Source: a virus. Taken from it: DNA of 64,000 bases. The stretch covers positions 23,297 to 87,296 of the IMG/VR virus record IMGVR_UViG_3300030329_003548, one strand, 5' to 3'. The notes beneath the pieces were generated by a model. It did not search any database and was not told the DNA's origin. It saw only the letters and a program-made list of their open reading frames with translations. Positions 34,915 through 44,793 of the stretch are shown piece after piece (positions within the stretch are counted from its first letter, which is position 1; every line of letters begins with the position of its first letter). The position numbers and the translations under genes were made by a program.

Positions 34915-37900
34915 ATGAATATCTATAATTTCAACATATGGAACACCAAGCCAGTTAGCGGTGCATATCTTCTCGATGAAGATGTGAATATTAAGCATGT
35001 TGATGAATACACTGATGACGGTTTAACGCTCAGTTTAACGAATGCTCTCTCTGATCTACAGGATACAACGTTTAACAAAGACACTAATTTCTACCTTTCT
35101 GATGAAAAAACTATAGAAAACATATTAGATATTCAACCCACTCAGGTCAATTATCCGATATATCGGCAAACTTGGTTAGAAAACACAGCATATAGTAGAT
35201 TTATAGTTGTCGACACATCTACTGGTTATACCGAGGTTACCGGTGTATCGGCTTCTGTAGATAATAGGAGCATATTCGAGTTAGAAATTTTAAACGATCA
35301 ATACACTGCGATTAGGCATTATGACCCTTCAACTAGGTTGCTCAAATATCTCACTCTGAGCGCAAACAACACAACTGCAAAAAGAGATACGATCTTATCA
35401 TTTACACCTAGAGTGTCTGCTAGTGCTTTTGCCGATGATAGTCAGATATTCGAATACGTATTAGATGAAGATAATAATACATTATCGCTATTCGAATCAA
35501 GCAGTGGCACTTGCTTGATCGTCATGAAGCAACATGCTCAGACTGACGGTCGACAAGCTAGATCGTATGCATTTTATCCACTAAGTTCGGTTAATGTGTC
35601 AGTAGGGCCGATATCATATTCCAGTACTGTACCAGATATGGGTAAATGGAAGATCAGACCAATAAAGAAGACACCAAGCGTCTTTAATTTAAAATCTACA
35701 TGGTCTAGCTATCTAAGTAGTATTGATGATAATCATTTAAATATAGACTCTAATAGGTCAGTTGATAATGTAAGTAATAACTTTCTACTTAATACGACGA
35801 CTAATAAAATCGTAACACAGGATTACCCTCACTCTGGTCCTAATTACATTGACATAAATTTGATGCCTTTAAAGAATCAGTTAACTGTAGAAGGTAATCA
35901 ATCGCGTAGCAATCCTTATTCTGGCGCTGAGAGTGAAACAACACAGCGAGTGTATAATAAGATACACACTGGAAGTAAGCAAGAGCAAGGTAGTGATAGT
36001 ATATACATGAATTATGTTGCTAATACTATGGCAACAGTGATACCTAGTGATAAGCTAACATATTTTCATATGCCTCAAGACATGAGGCCATATAAGCAGA
36101 TAAACATTAACGACACTACTTTAGCAAAAATTGGTGGTATACCTGGAAGCTCTCCAATAAAAGCAGATAAAGTTTTTAAGAAAAGAGCAGATAACTTTAA
36201 TACTACTCATCCACGAGACGAGCTTAACGGTACATGGCTGTGTGCATGGCTTTCTGGTTCACCTAATAGTTCAAACTTGCCGGTATGGGTAGACCGCTAT
36301 TATAATCCAGGAATAGAAACAACAGTAACGGCTATCACAGCTGATAAATCTGATATAGTTAAATACATTGATAGCAGAGTATCGATTACTAAAAAGCTAT
36401 CAGCTGAAAATATTCGAGTATATGACAAGATTAGTGATTTAGTATTTGAACCAGGAGCACTATACGCTTATTCACACATAGGAAATAAAGATGCCAAAAA
36501 GATCATAGAGAAGTTAAATGGTACTCTAATGATCGACGGTGTATCACAATATAAGAATGCATCGTTTGTAGATGTAAAACTGCCAGTAGATAATGTGTTA
36601 GTATTTAACAGTGATAATTATGGTGTGACGGAAGAGATAGAGCACAAAGGTTCATTTACTCTCAGCTTTTGGATGCATTGCAATAATTGGGAGCAACCGT
36701 TTGCACATCAATTCCTAGGCAACTACCTCAACAGAGGGTTTGGTCTATTTAACGAACCAGCTGTTACACCCATAATAACAGTGCCTAACGGGGGTGATAT
36801 TGAAGTTTACAATTCCGATTTTAATAGAATCGATCGACATATTATTAATGAGCAAATTAAACATATAACAAAGCACGGTGGCACTGGTAATTACTGGGTT
36901 GCTACTACAGCGCATGACGTATATGAATATGATGCTAAGGGTACAATTCAAAATAAAATAACATCATTTAATACTACTAACTACCCTAATAGGCACATTA
37001 CAGACATAGAAATTAGTAATGACAAATTGTATTTGCTTATGGAGCCAGTCGCTGGATGGGATAAAGCAACTACGTGTAAGTATTTTATATATGATCTTAA
37101 AGAGCAAACATCAGGGTATATTGGCACATCAGGAACTGCTAGCTTAGCAAACTACAGTCCATCAGTATCGTCAACTGGTAGAATACATTCGTTTAATACA
37201 TTATCAGGAGATATTATTACAGTTGTAGCTTGTGACGCGTTAAGTGGAAATGAGTCATTAGTAGATAACTTTAGTAGACCATGGTGGGTTCACGATAATA
37301 GAGTATATACTTATGATGTAACCACATCTGCTGTGCAAATAGGTCTTAGTGCCTTATCGGGTCAAACAATTGACGGTATTAATTGTGATAAAGATAATAA
37401 CCTATGGGTACTTCATGGTGAGTCGTATACAGCCGGTGGTGCTATATCCGGTGCTAATAAAGTTACAAAGATAGATAATGATCGAAATATTTTATTCACA
37501 GTATCGTTAACTTCTTCTCCTCCATTGAGTTCTGATACAGTTAGGTATATCGATTTTGTAGACGAATTTACTAATACAGGGTATAAATCATCCGCTATTG
37601 TCATAAATCAAACAATTATTAATGGTGGTGATAACGTAGTACCTGGCTATACTACTAATGGCACTGTTTCCGGGAAAGCAGTCGCTGTTAAAATTTCATC
37701 TGATGGTTACATCGAGAGCTATAATGATATACCTGGAAGTATCATGACGTATTCTGGTGTTAATAGCATATCAGCATTTAACTGGAAGACTATTACTGGG
37801 TACGATTATTTGAGAAAAAATAAGCTCAATTTAAAGCCACGAATTGAAGCTAAATTAGGTGTAAGCAACCTGTATAATACCACGACTACCACACAATCAT

Positions 37901-38505
37901 ATTCTGCATTCACATTAACATATAATCTAACAGGCATGAATGCTGGGTGGCACCATTTTGGAGTAAGATTTAATGCCGAGCTTGGTGATTATGAGATGTA
38001 TATTGACACTCAGCTAGTTGATAGCGTTAGTATTCCAGGGGGTAAATTCTCATATTCAAATATGTTCGAACAACCACTATTAGTAGGAGCGACGCCGTTC
38101 TATTCTAATGTACCCCTATCTGAATTTATACAGCAACCTAGACACTACCATGCTAATAACATAAAGATTAGAGACATCAAGTTATACAATAGTTCATTAG
38201 AGTATTTCGATCTCAAAGCTCATTATTTAGCTAATACTGATATAAGAGATATAGTATGGGACGTATCTACTGGTCAGCGTAATTATATTGACACTGTTGA
38301 GCGCGTATTTAAACATACAGTGCCTGGTAGAAAGAGTGAAGTGTATGATATTAATATTAAAAACTCAGGAATAACAGATGCATCGCTTAAGGAAGGCTTA
38401 CAAGATAAAATCATAGAACAATTAGGAGATATTGTACCAGTACACACTAAGCTAAATGATATGATGTGGAACGGTACGAGTTTAAGTGCGGTATCAGGAA
38501 TATAG
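34915..38505 (+). CDS. Large adhesion-type protein: LamG-like domain split by a propeller
   Basis: The product has 1196 residues. A LamG/ConA-like domain begins at about 578 (GSFTLSFWMHCNNW) and resumes only at about 1000 (FTLTYNLTGMNAGWHHFGVRFNAELGDYEMYIDTQLV). Between them lie propeller-type repeats (ISNDKLYLLMEP; DKDNNLWVLHGES), so a propeller seems inserted in the lectin-like fold. The first 550 residues are unassigned. The C-terminus (LKEGLQDKIIEQLGDIVPVHTKLNDMMWNG) resembles a phage assembly tail. The likely role is surface-glycan binding on the virion; the exact place is unknown. Confidence 0.7.
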   Translation: MNIYNFNIWNTKPVSGAYLLDEDVNIKHVDEYTDDGLTLSLTNALSDLQDTTFNKDTNFYLSDEKTIENILDIQPTQVNYPIYRQTWLENTAYSRFIVVDTSTGYTEVTGVSASVDNRSIFELEILNDQYTAIRHYDPSTRLLKYLTLSANNTTAKRDTILSFTPRVSASAFADDSQIFEYVLDEDNNTLSLFESSSGTCLIVMKQHAQTDGRQARSYAFYPLSSVNVSVGPISYSSTVPDMGKWKIRPIKKTPSVFNLKSTWSSYLSSIDDNHLNIDSNRSVDNVSNNFLLNTTTNKIVTQDYPHSGPNYIDINLMPLKNQLTVEGNQSRSNPYSGAESETTQRVYNKIHTGSKQEQGSDSIYMNYVANTMATVIPSDKLTYFHMPQDMRPYKQININDTTLAKIGGIPGSSPIKADKVFKKRADNFNTTHPRDELNGTWLCAWLSGSPNSSNLPVWVDRYYNPGIETTVTAITADKSDIVKYIDSRVSITKKLSAENIRVYDKISDLVFEPGALYAYSHIGNKDAKKIIEKLNGTLMIDGVSQYKNASFVDVKLPVDNVLVFNSDNYGVTEEIEHKGSFTLSFWMHCNNWEQPFAHQFLGNYLNRGFGLFNEPAVTPIITVPNGGDIEVYNSDFNRIDRHIINEQIKHITKHGGTGNYWVATTAHDVYEYDAKGTIQNKITSFNTTNYPNRHITDIEISNDKLYLLMEPVAGWDKATTCKYFIYDLKEQTSGYIGTSGTASLANYSPSVSSTGRIHSFNTLSGDIITVVACDALSGNESLVDNFSRPWWVHDNRVYTYDVTTSAVQIGLSALSGQTIDGINCDKDNNLWVLHGESYTAGGAISGANKVTKIDNDRNILFTVSLTSSPPLSSDTVRYIDFVDEFTNTGYKSSAIVINQTIINGGDNVVPGYTTNGTVSGKAVAVKISSDGYIESYNDIPGSIMTYSGVNSISAFNWKTITGYDYLRKNKLNLKPRIEAKLGVSNLYNTTTTTQSYSAFTLTYNLTGMNAGWHHFGVRFNAELGDYEMYIDTQLVDSVSIPGGKFSYSNMFEQPLLVGATPFYSNVPLSEFIQQPRHYHANNIKIRDIKLYNSSLEYFDLKAHYLANTDIRDIVWDVSTGQRNYIDTVERVFKHTVPGRKSEVYDINIKNSGITDASLKEGLQDKIIEQLGDIVPVHTKLNDMMWNGTSLSAVSGI

Positions 38506-38506
38506 T

Positions 38507-40405
38507 ATGAATACTAGCAATATATTACCAGATCTGTCAGTTACAACCACTTTAAGTGGTGCGATAGATATCGATATCGAGAAATATTTTGAGCTCGATA
38601 GGTATCTAGGTGAGTCACTACAGTTACCTTATACGTTTGATGATCTAAAAATTAAGCCTAACGAACTGTGTGTAGCAGATAATATTAATGCCTGCTTTGA
38701 CAAGCTACATCATAACTTTTTATATATTAACGCACAAACTAAAATTGCCTCAAATAATTTTCCCCTATCTGGTAATTATAAAGGATACTTTGCTACTGCA
38801 TCTGCAACATCAGACCCTCACCGTGAAGTGAGGTGGTTCAAGGCTCCTATCGATGACTCTTCTCGGCGCGCCCATAAAGAGTTTGTAGGTGGTACAGATT
38901 TAGTTAGTAATTTATCTGCGGAAGCTATTGCTAATCAATCCTACGGTAAAGGGCCTACACCGCTAGATTCTTTCCTTCACCCCAACGGGTTGATAGATGG
39001 CGTATTTGCTGATAATTTACGAAACTCGAATTATTATATGGGCTTTATTGCTAACTCTGCTAATTTAATGGCTATACAGAGTGATAAGGATGATACGTTT
39101 ATATGGGGACCACAAACTATTTTAAATACTCCATATGTAGAAAATAGCACTCAGTTAACCTTTACAAATATCAAATCTCTAGCAATGAATTCTCAAAATA
39201 GATTATTTGTGTTAGATGATGTCAATATATTCAAATTTGATGTTGATACCTTATTAGCGTACAATCCGGCACTTAGCGGCATTGGTAGAGATCTAATGTT
39301 CAGCATAGGTGGTAAAAGTGACTCCGTCAATGATAAACTCAAATTTAATATACCTGTTAGTATAGCGATCGGTAAACATGATAAAGTGTATGTATTAGAT
39401 CAAAAAGATAAAGCTTATAAGGTTTATGATAAAGATTTAAACTGGATAAAAACTGTTATCAAGACTGTTGATTTCGCTCAAGATACTGTCGTAGATATAG
39501 CAGTAGATAAAGATAATGAAGATGTGTATGTCTTAACAGAGAATGGTATTTTATTTAGATATAATAATGATAATGAACTAGTACAACAACAGCAGTTAGT
39601 AGATATTTTAGCTAAACCTTATATTGACGTACCGTCGTTAAGTAGTATAACTGTGGATGTATTGGGGCTACCAGCTGATAAATTCACAGGTATAGCATTT
39701 TCAAGAAATGATGGAAATGTGTTATATGTTTTAACTGAAAAAAATATCTTTAAGAAATTTAAAACAAAGACGGATAGGTCTATAGGGTCATTCCGGTTAA
39801 CAGATAATAACATATATACACTATCTGGTGGATATGGAAATATACCAGTAACTGAAGAGAAATTTAAATTTATTAACCTTTTAAATACTAGTGATAGATC
39901 GAAAGATTACATTTTTGTTGGTGGTAACAGTTCTGGCAATTTTTCAGTAAGTTCTGTCGGGAAGGTGTTCAAATTCGAAGAATCTGTAACATATCAGTCG
40001 TGTATATACGATAGCTACAAGACTCGTACGTATCAAATAAGCGCCGTACATGTGCACCCGGATGAATATGTCACTTCATGGGTTCTTAATAAATCTCTAT
40101 ATAAATTAATCTATAATCATTTGTTACTGAGAGACAACTTTCACTCTAAGTTTGTAGGAGAATATAACGAAGCAGGCTTAGTTCAATATAAAGGTATTGA
40201 GTATATTACTGATTTAGACGATAATTTGTTTGGATACGAGACAACATTAAACAATTTTATTGGTATTAATGAGCCTATATTAGCAGAGACTATTAATAGG
40301 TGTATTGGTGAAGTATACACAATTCAACAAGGTTTAGTGAAAATGTGCGGTGAACGTATTGCAAACAAATACCCATATGCAACACAGGTAGTTAGATTGC
40401 AGTAA
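38507..40405 (+). CDS. Propeller-repeat structural protein
   Basis: The product has 632 residues. I chose ATG 38507 (MNTSNILPDLSV), one base after the previous stop, over an upstream in-frame ATG inside that gene. Residues about 225-450 carry propeller-like repeats (MNSQNRLFVLDDVNIFKFDVD, IGKHDKVYVLDQKDKAYKVYD, VDKDNEDVYVLTENGILFRY). They resemble those of the 21998 and 34915 genes. The C-terminal region is helical. Position points to a baseplate-rim or fibre-associated protein; no enzyme motif is seen. Confidence 0.7.
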   Translation: MNTSNILPDLSVTTTLSGAIDIDIEKYFELDRYLGESLQLPYTFDDLKIKPNELCVADNINACFDKLHHNFLYINAQTKIASNNFPLSGNYKGYFATASATSDPHREVRWFKAPIDDSSRRAHKEFVGGTDLVSNLSAEAIANQSYGKGPTPLDSFLHPNGLIDGVFADNLRNSNYYMGFIANSANLMAIQSDKDDTFIWGPQTILNTPYVENSTQLTFTNIKSLAMNSQNRLFVLDDVNIFKFDVDTLLAYNPALSGIGRDLMFSIGGKSDSVNDKLKFNIPVSIAIGKHDKVYVLDQKDKAYKVYDKDLNWIKTVIKTVDFAQDTVVDIAVDKDNEDVYVLTENGILFRYNNDNELVQQQQLVDILAKPYIDVPSLSSITVDVLGLPADKFTGIAFSRNDGNVLYVLTEKNIFKKFKTKTDRSIGSFRLTDNNIYTLSGGYGNIPVTEEKFKFINLLNTSDRSKDYIFVGGNSSGNFSVSSVGKVFKFEESVTYQSCIYDSYKTRTYQISAVHVHPDEYVTSWVLNKSLYKLIYNHLLLRDNFHSKFVGEYNEAGLVQYKGIEYITDLDDNLFGYETTLNNFIGINEPILAETINRCIGEVYTIQQGLVKMCGERIANKYPYATQVVRLQ

Positions 40406-40410
40406 TTAGG

Positions 40411-40418
40411 AATAAATA
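40411..40418 (+). promoter_or_regulatory. Late promoter box AATAAATA
   Basis: The box ends 7 nt before the ATG at 40426. Confidence 0.75.
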
Positions 40419-40425
40419 ATTTAAG

Positions 40426-42909
40426 ATGTCAGATAATGTAAGATTTCATAGTAAATGGCACGGTAAGAATCATCATACCAAGAATACTTCTGGATATTAT
40501 GATAGCGCCGATGACCCTATCGCTTCTCAGGCAGATCCATTTATGGGCAATTTCTACTTATCTGGTGCTCTTCACTTATACCAGCCAGATTATATGAGTG
40601 GAACCTCTATGGTTGGCGCGGCCATTTCTGCAGGTACTTGGCTCGGTGTTGAGAGTTTGTATTCAACAGCTGTAGCAAATAGCGCTACGTGGGGTGTTAA
40701 TACTGCGATGTATACTAGCGTTAACGCTACATCTGGTATCTGGCAACCAGTTGGTGCTGGTGGTGCTGGTGGTCATAGTACTCAAACTGAGATTTATACG
40801 TTATCTTCTGTATGTATCGGTGCTACAGATTTTGCTGGTGATAACTGGAAGTTCAAAGTTAAAGGTGACGCAGTTATTGAAGGTTCTCTATCCGCAACAG
40901 GTGGTACTACATACTTAAACACTATTGTAAGTGAAGTTAGCGCACTGGAAGTCTCTGCTGCTACTAAGTCAGGTGGTGCACCTGCTCTTAAGGTAACTCA
41001 AAGTGGTGCTGCGAATTGTGCTACATTCACTGGTGGTAGTGTTGGTATCGGAACCGAAACTCCGGATTTCACCCTGGAGGTGGCCCGTACAGGGGGAGGA
41101 AATGTTTGCCACTTCGCAAGCACCAGTACATCGGCGGGTATACAGCTTTCCGCAAACAACAAAACATGGGACTTATTTAATTCAAACGGCATATCTAATC
41201 AGGGCTTCGGTGTATATGATCGAACAAACACTGTATATAGGCTGGCCATTGATGGATCCAGCGGTAACGTAGGCATCGGAACAACAGCTCCAGAGGATGC
41301 ACTCACCGTAGTCGGTAACATAAGTGCTAGTGGTGCATTAAGTGCATGTGGGAAAAGTGTATTCCATGGTGAAGTAGGCATCGGAACAGGTTCGGCTGTA
41401 CTTGCAAGACTTCACGTTAGAGGAAATTCAGATACAAGTGCAGATGATTGTGCTATACGTATTGTGGATGCAGATGGGACATCTGGTTCCATAACTCCAA
41501 ACCTTCAATTTAGGTCTGATAGCGCGCAGATTTATAAAATTCACGCAAATGATCAGTTGGGTTTAACGTTTCGTAATTCAAGTGATGCAAATAAAATTAC
41601 TTTTGATGACAACGGTAACGTAGGCATCGGAACAACAACTCCAAAGGAAGCACTCACCGTAGTTGGTAACATAAGTGCTAGTGGTGCATTAAGTGCATGT
41701 AGTACAGGAGATAATTTCTTCCAAGGTAATGTCGGCATCGAAGGTAACGTAGGCATCGGGACGATTACACCAGGTACAGAATTAGAGGTTGGTGACGGTA
41801 CAGGTAACGAAGCAATCACTATTAATAAGTCAACAGGAGGCACTGGAACATTGTATTTTGACAATGCTGGGTCCAATAAAGTTTACTTCCAAGCAGATGC
41901 TGATGAACATTTGAGAATAGCGACTAATAATAGTGTTGCAATGTCCATCCTCGAAAACGGTAACGTAGGTATCGGGACGAGTAGCCCCCTCAGAGCTTTA
42001 CATGTGGCTGCGGATGCAACTCCTGCAATAGGTATATCAGTGCTGGATTCAACTATTACAGATACACAGAATATTGGGGCTATCTATTTTGGAGGCAGTG
42101 AGGATAGCGGTTCTAATTGGGATCATGGTGCGGTAATAGCTGCTTATGCTGCTGAGGACTGGACGGTAGGTAGCGCAGCTGGTACTGATCTCACTTTCTG
42201 GACTATACCTAAAACTACTTCTAACGCGGTTGAGAGAATGCGAATACTGGATGATGGCAAAGTCGGCATCGGCACTACCGCACCGGATGCAGTACTCTCT
42301 GTGCGACAAGATGAGTCTGCTACTAAGACGCATTTCACACAAGCAGTCGATAAAGCTGGTATATTAATTAGTACAGATTATACAGCAGATGCTTATACCC
42401 CAGGTGTATTCTGGAATACAGATGATGCTAATTCTGATAAACCTAAAGCTGGTATATTCCTACAAGAAACTGGTAGTGGTACATATATGCACCTAGGTGT
42501 TTCTAATGCTTACGCAACAGGAATTACTAATGAGTGCTATATTCATTATAGTGGCGCTTTCCATTCACCAAACGATATAGTTGCATACTCATCATCAGAT
42601 GAAAGATTAAAGCACGATATTACTAAGATTGGTGGTGCATTGGATAAGGTAACGAAGCTTAGCGGCTACACCTTCAAGTGGAATACTGACTTACATAGAC
42701 CAATAGAGAGTTATAACGAAGTAGAGGCTGGCGTAATAGCGCAGGAGGTACAAGAAGTTCTACCTGAAGCAGTTAAGGAGAGAAGCGACGGTCACTTGGC
42801 TGTTAAGTATGAGCAATTAATACCTCTGTTAATCGAGTCTATTAAAGAGCTTAAGGAAGATAATGATAATATAAAGAGTGAATTGGAAGATTTAAAAAGG
42901 AAACGATAA
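40426..42909 (+). CDS. Tail fibre with S74 chaperone domain (second)
   Basis: The product has 827 residues. The N-terminus (KWHGKNHHTKNTSGYYDSADDP) differs from the other fibres. A helical Gly/Ala-rich segment leads into VGIGT shaft repeats (near 205, 281, 316, 398, 440, 510 and 613). The S74 domain starts near 722 (SSSDERLKHDITKIGGALDKV, AGVIAQEVQEVLPEAV) and ends with a charged coiled coil. An 87-bp near-perfect direct repeat (41263 and 41614) lies in the shaft. Likely trimeric, self-cleaving receptor-binding fibre. Confidence 0.92.
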   Translation: MSDNVRFHSKWHGKNHHTKNTSGYYDSADDPIASQADPFMGNFYLSGALHLYQPDYMSGTSMVGAAISAGTWLGVESLYSTAVANSATWGVNTAMYTSVNATSGIWQPVGAGGAGGHSTQTEIYTLSSVCIGATDFAGDNWKFKVKGDAVIEGSLSATGGTTYLNTIVSEVSALEVSAATKSGGAPALKVTQSGAANCATFTGGSVGIGTETPDFTLEVARTGGGNVCHFASTSTSAGIQLSANNKTWDLFNSNGISNQGFGVYDRTNTVYRLAIDGSSGNVGIGTTAPEDALTVVGNISASGALSACGKSVFHGEVGIGTGSAVLARLHVRGNSDTSADDCAIRIVDADGTSGSITPNLQFRSDSAQIYKIHANDQLGLTFRNSSDANKITFDDNGNVGIGTTTPKEALTVVGNISASGALSACSTGDNFFQGNVGIEGNVGIGTITPGTELEVGDGTGNEAITINKSTGGTGTLYFDNAGSNKVYFQADADEHLRIATNNSVAMSILENGNVGIGTSSPLRALHVAADATPAIGISVLDSTITDTQNIGAIYFGGSEDSGSNWDHGAVIAAYAAEDWTVGSAAGTDLTFWTIPKTTSNAVERMRILDDGKVGIGTTAPDAVLSVRQDESATKTHFTQAVDKAGILISTDYTADAYTPGVFWNTDDANSDKPKAGIFLQETGSGTYMHLGVSNAYATGITNECYIHYSGAFHSPNDIVAYSSSDERLKHDITKIGGALDKVTKLSGYTFKWNTDLHRPIESYNEVEAGVIAQEVQEVLPEAVKERSDGHLAVKYEQLIPLLIESIKELKEDNDNIKSELEDLKRKR
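41263..41349 (+). repeat. 87-bp direct repeat, copy 1
   Basis: It matches 41614-41700 with four mismatches over 87 bp. It encodes GNVGIGTTAPEDALTVVGNI and the following SASGALSAC. The repeat is in frame (29 codons). Confidence 0.9.
41614..41700 (+). repeat. 87-bp direct repeat, copy 2
   Basis: Second copy of the repeat at 41263-41349. Its codon phase is kept, so recombination between copies would delete or duplicate 117 codons without a frameshift. Confidence 0.9.
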
Positions 42910-42912
42910 TTT

Positions 42913-44793
42913 ATGTCATTTAATATTGTAAAGATTAGTGAGCTGTCCGGTGTACCTGTCAATTATGATCTCGGCCACAGCGATGCTATGCACGCCACAC
43001 TAGGGACTGCTGCTAATAGTTTATCTTCTATTAAAATCACACTTGGAGATTTAAGTAACTTCTTTAATACTAATAGTCCATGGACATCAGCTGGCATTGG
43101 TTCCGAATCTCAAGTATATTTAAATGCGGACAGTCCAGGTTCAGTAGGTATTGGAGATATTGGTGATGAATCACTCGCACGGCTTTCAGTTCGTGGTGGG
43201 TTGAGTGCATATGGTGGGCTGAGCGCTACTGGTGGATGGAATTACTTCGAAGATAAGGTCGGCATCGGCACTTCGTCACCGTCCCAAAAACTACAAATAA
43301 CAGGGCCAAACGACACAGACCATCTTTCAATTTTACTAAACTCATCAAGTTCCACCTCACAGGCGGTCTATGGTGTAGAAGGAAACACTGGAGGAACAAT
43401 TTGCACAGGCACTACGGCTCGCGCAGCGGTGATGGCTGCTACTGCATCAGGCTCATTCCTTCAGCTTGGGACTTCTGGAGCAATCCGCGCAACCATTGAT
43501 AACAACGGGTACGTCGGCATCGGGATTTCGACTCCGTCCGAAATTCTTCATATCAGAAAAGATGGTGCTGCTGTTGTTGCCATAAAGGCTCAGAACGCAA
43601 CAGCCAACAGTGTGATGGAGTACCAAGCTGGAAACGATGCAGACAACTGGTGGTTTGGCATTGATGGTTCAGACAATTTTGGAATCTCTGACGCAACAGG
43701 GCAAGCGAGCCAAAGGCTTGTAATTACACAGTCGGGTAACGTTGGCATAGGGACTACTAGCCCAAGTTATTTACTAGAAGTCGCTGGTACAATTAGATCT
43801 ACTGCTGTCAACTCCAATGATTTCCTCGCATCCGATGGAGCTGCCGGCAGTCCAAGCATTACATTTGCGGATGACACAGATACAGGTATATATCGCTCAG
43901 GCAGTGATAAGATTAACATCACCACCGGTGGTACATCACGTGTAATAGTTAATAACGCAGGCAATGTGGGGATTGGCACTACCGTACCCAGCCAATTGCT
44001 GCATTTGCATTCTTCGACAAATCCAGAGATCCAATTCACTGACTCCACTACCGGGGGCACTGCATCGGATGGTGCCCGGCTGGGGCTGTCTAGCGACCAC
44101 TTCTTTATTTGGCAGCAAGAAGCAAAAGACATCTACTTTGGAACAAGTGCCACTGAGCGGATGCGCATCGACTCTAGCGGTAACGTCGGCATCGGCACAG
44201 ATTCACCGTCCCAGAAATTGCACGTAGCTGGTAAGCTGATGCTAGATGATTCTAGCGATGGATACATCTATTTAGGTAACGACCACGACCAGTACATCAA
44301 GGGCGATGCTGGATCAAACTGGATGGCGTTGTTCACAGCCAACACCGAAAGGATGAGGATTACGAGTGATGGCAATGTCGGTATCGGGAATGATGCTTCA
44401 GCTGGGTATAAATTTAAGGTTACAGGTACAGGATACTTTAGTAGTACTCTATATGGTGAAGCTGATATCATTGCATATTATTCATCTGATGAAAGACTCA
44501 AGACTGATGTTACCAGAATCACTGGCGCATTAGATAAAGTTAACAGAATTGGTGGTTATACGTTTAAATGGACTGATTCATGGCTCGAAGGTAAACCTGA
44601 AGAATTTTATGGACCAGATCACACTGAAGCCGGTGTTATAGCTCAGGAAGTACAAGAAGTTCTCCCTGAAGCTGTAAGGGAGAGAATAGATGGATACCTA
44701 GGTGTACAGTATGATCAACTGGTACCACTCCTAATTGAATCTATCAAAGAATTGACAGACAGAGTCAAGCAGCTGGAGGACAATAATGGGTAA
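42913..44793 (+). CDS. Tail fibre with S74 chaperone domain (third)
   Basis: The product has 626 residues. The N-terminal adaptor is KISELSGVPVNYDLGHSDAM. VGIGT-type repeats lie near 77, 116, 200, 276, 351, 425 and 488, and an S74 domain from about 523 (SSDERLKTDVTRITGALDKV, AGVIAQEVQEVLPEAV). The stretch from about 43258 to 44400 is visibly richer in G and C than its flanks, suggesting a cassette gained by recombination. The S74 end is close in DNA sequence to that of the 29031 fibre. Likely an alternative receptor-binding fibre. Confidence 0.92.
   Translation: MSFNIVKISELSGVPVNYDLGHSDAMHATLGTAANSLSSIKITLGDLSNFFNTNSPWTSAGIGSESQVYLNADSPGSVGIGDIGDESLARLSVRGGLSAYGGLSATGGWNYFEDKVGIGTSSPSQKLQITGPNDTDHLSILLNSSSSTSQAVYGVEGNTGGTICTGTTARAAVMAATASGSFLQLGTSGAIRATIDNNGYVGIGISTPSEILHIRKDGAAVVAIKAQNATANSVMEYQAGNDADNWWFGIDGSDNFGISDATGQASQRLVITQSGNVGIGTTSPSYLLEVAGTIRSTAVNSNDFLASDGAAGSPSITFADDTDTGIYRSGSDKINITTGGTSRVIVNNAGNVGIGTTVPSQLLHLHSSTNPEIQFTDSTTGGTASDGARLGLSSDHFFIWQQEAKDIYFGTSATERMRIDSSGNVGIGTDSPSQKLHVAGKLMLDDSSDGYIYLGNDHDQYIKGDAGSNWMALFTANTERMRITSDGNVGIGNDASAGYKFKVTGTGYFSSTLYGEADIIAYYSSDERLKTDVTRITGALDKVNRIGGYTFKWTDSWLEGKPEEFYGPDHTEAGVIAQEVQEVLPEAVRERIDGYLGVQYDQLVPLLIESIKELTDRVKQLEDNNG

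Noticed and set aside
41553-42342. Several minus-strand ORFs with repeated PMPTLP segments
   Set aside because: They are the antisense of the VGIGT repeats of the fibre gene, not real repeats of a protein.
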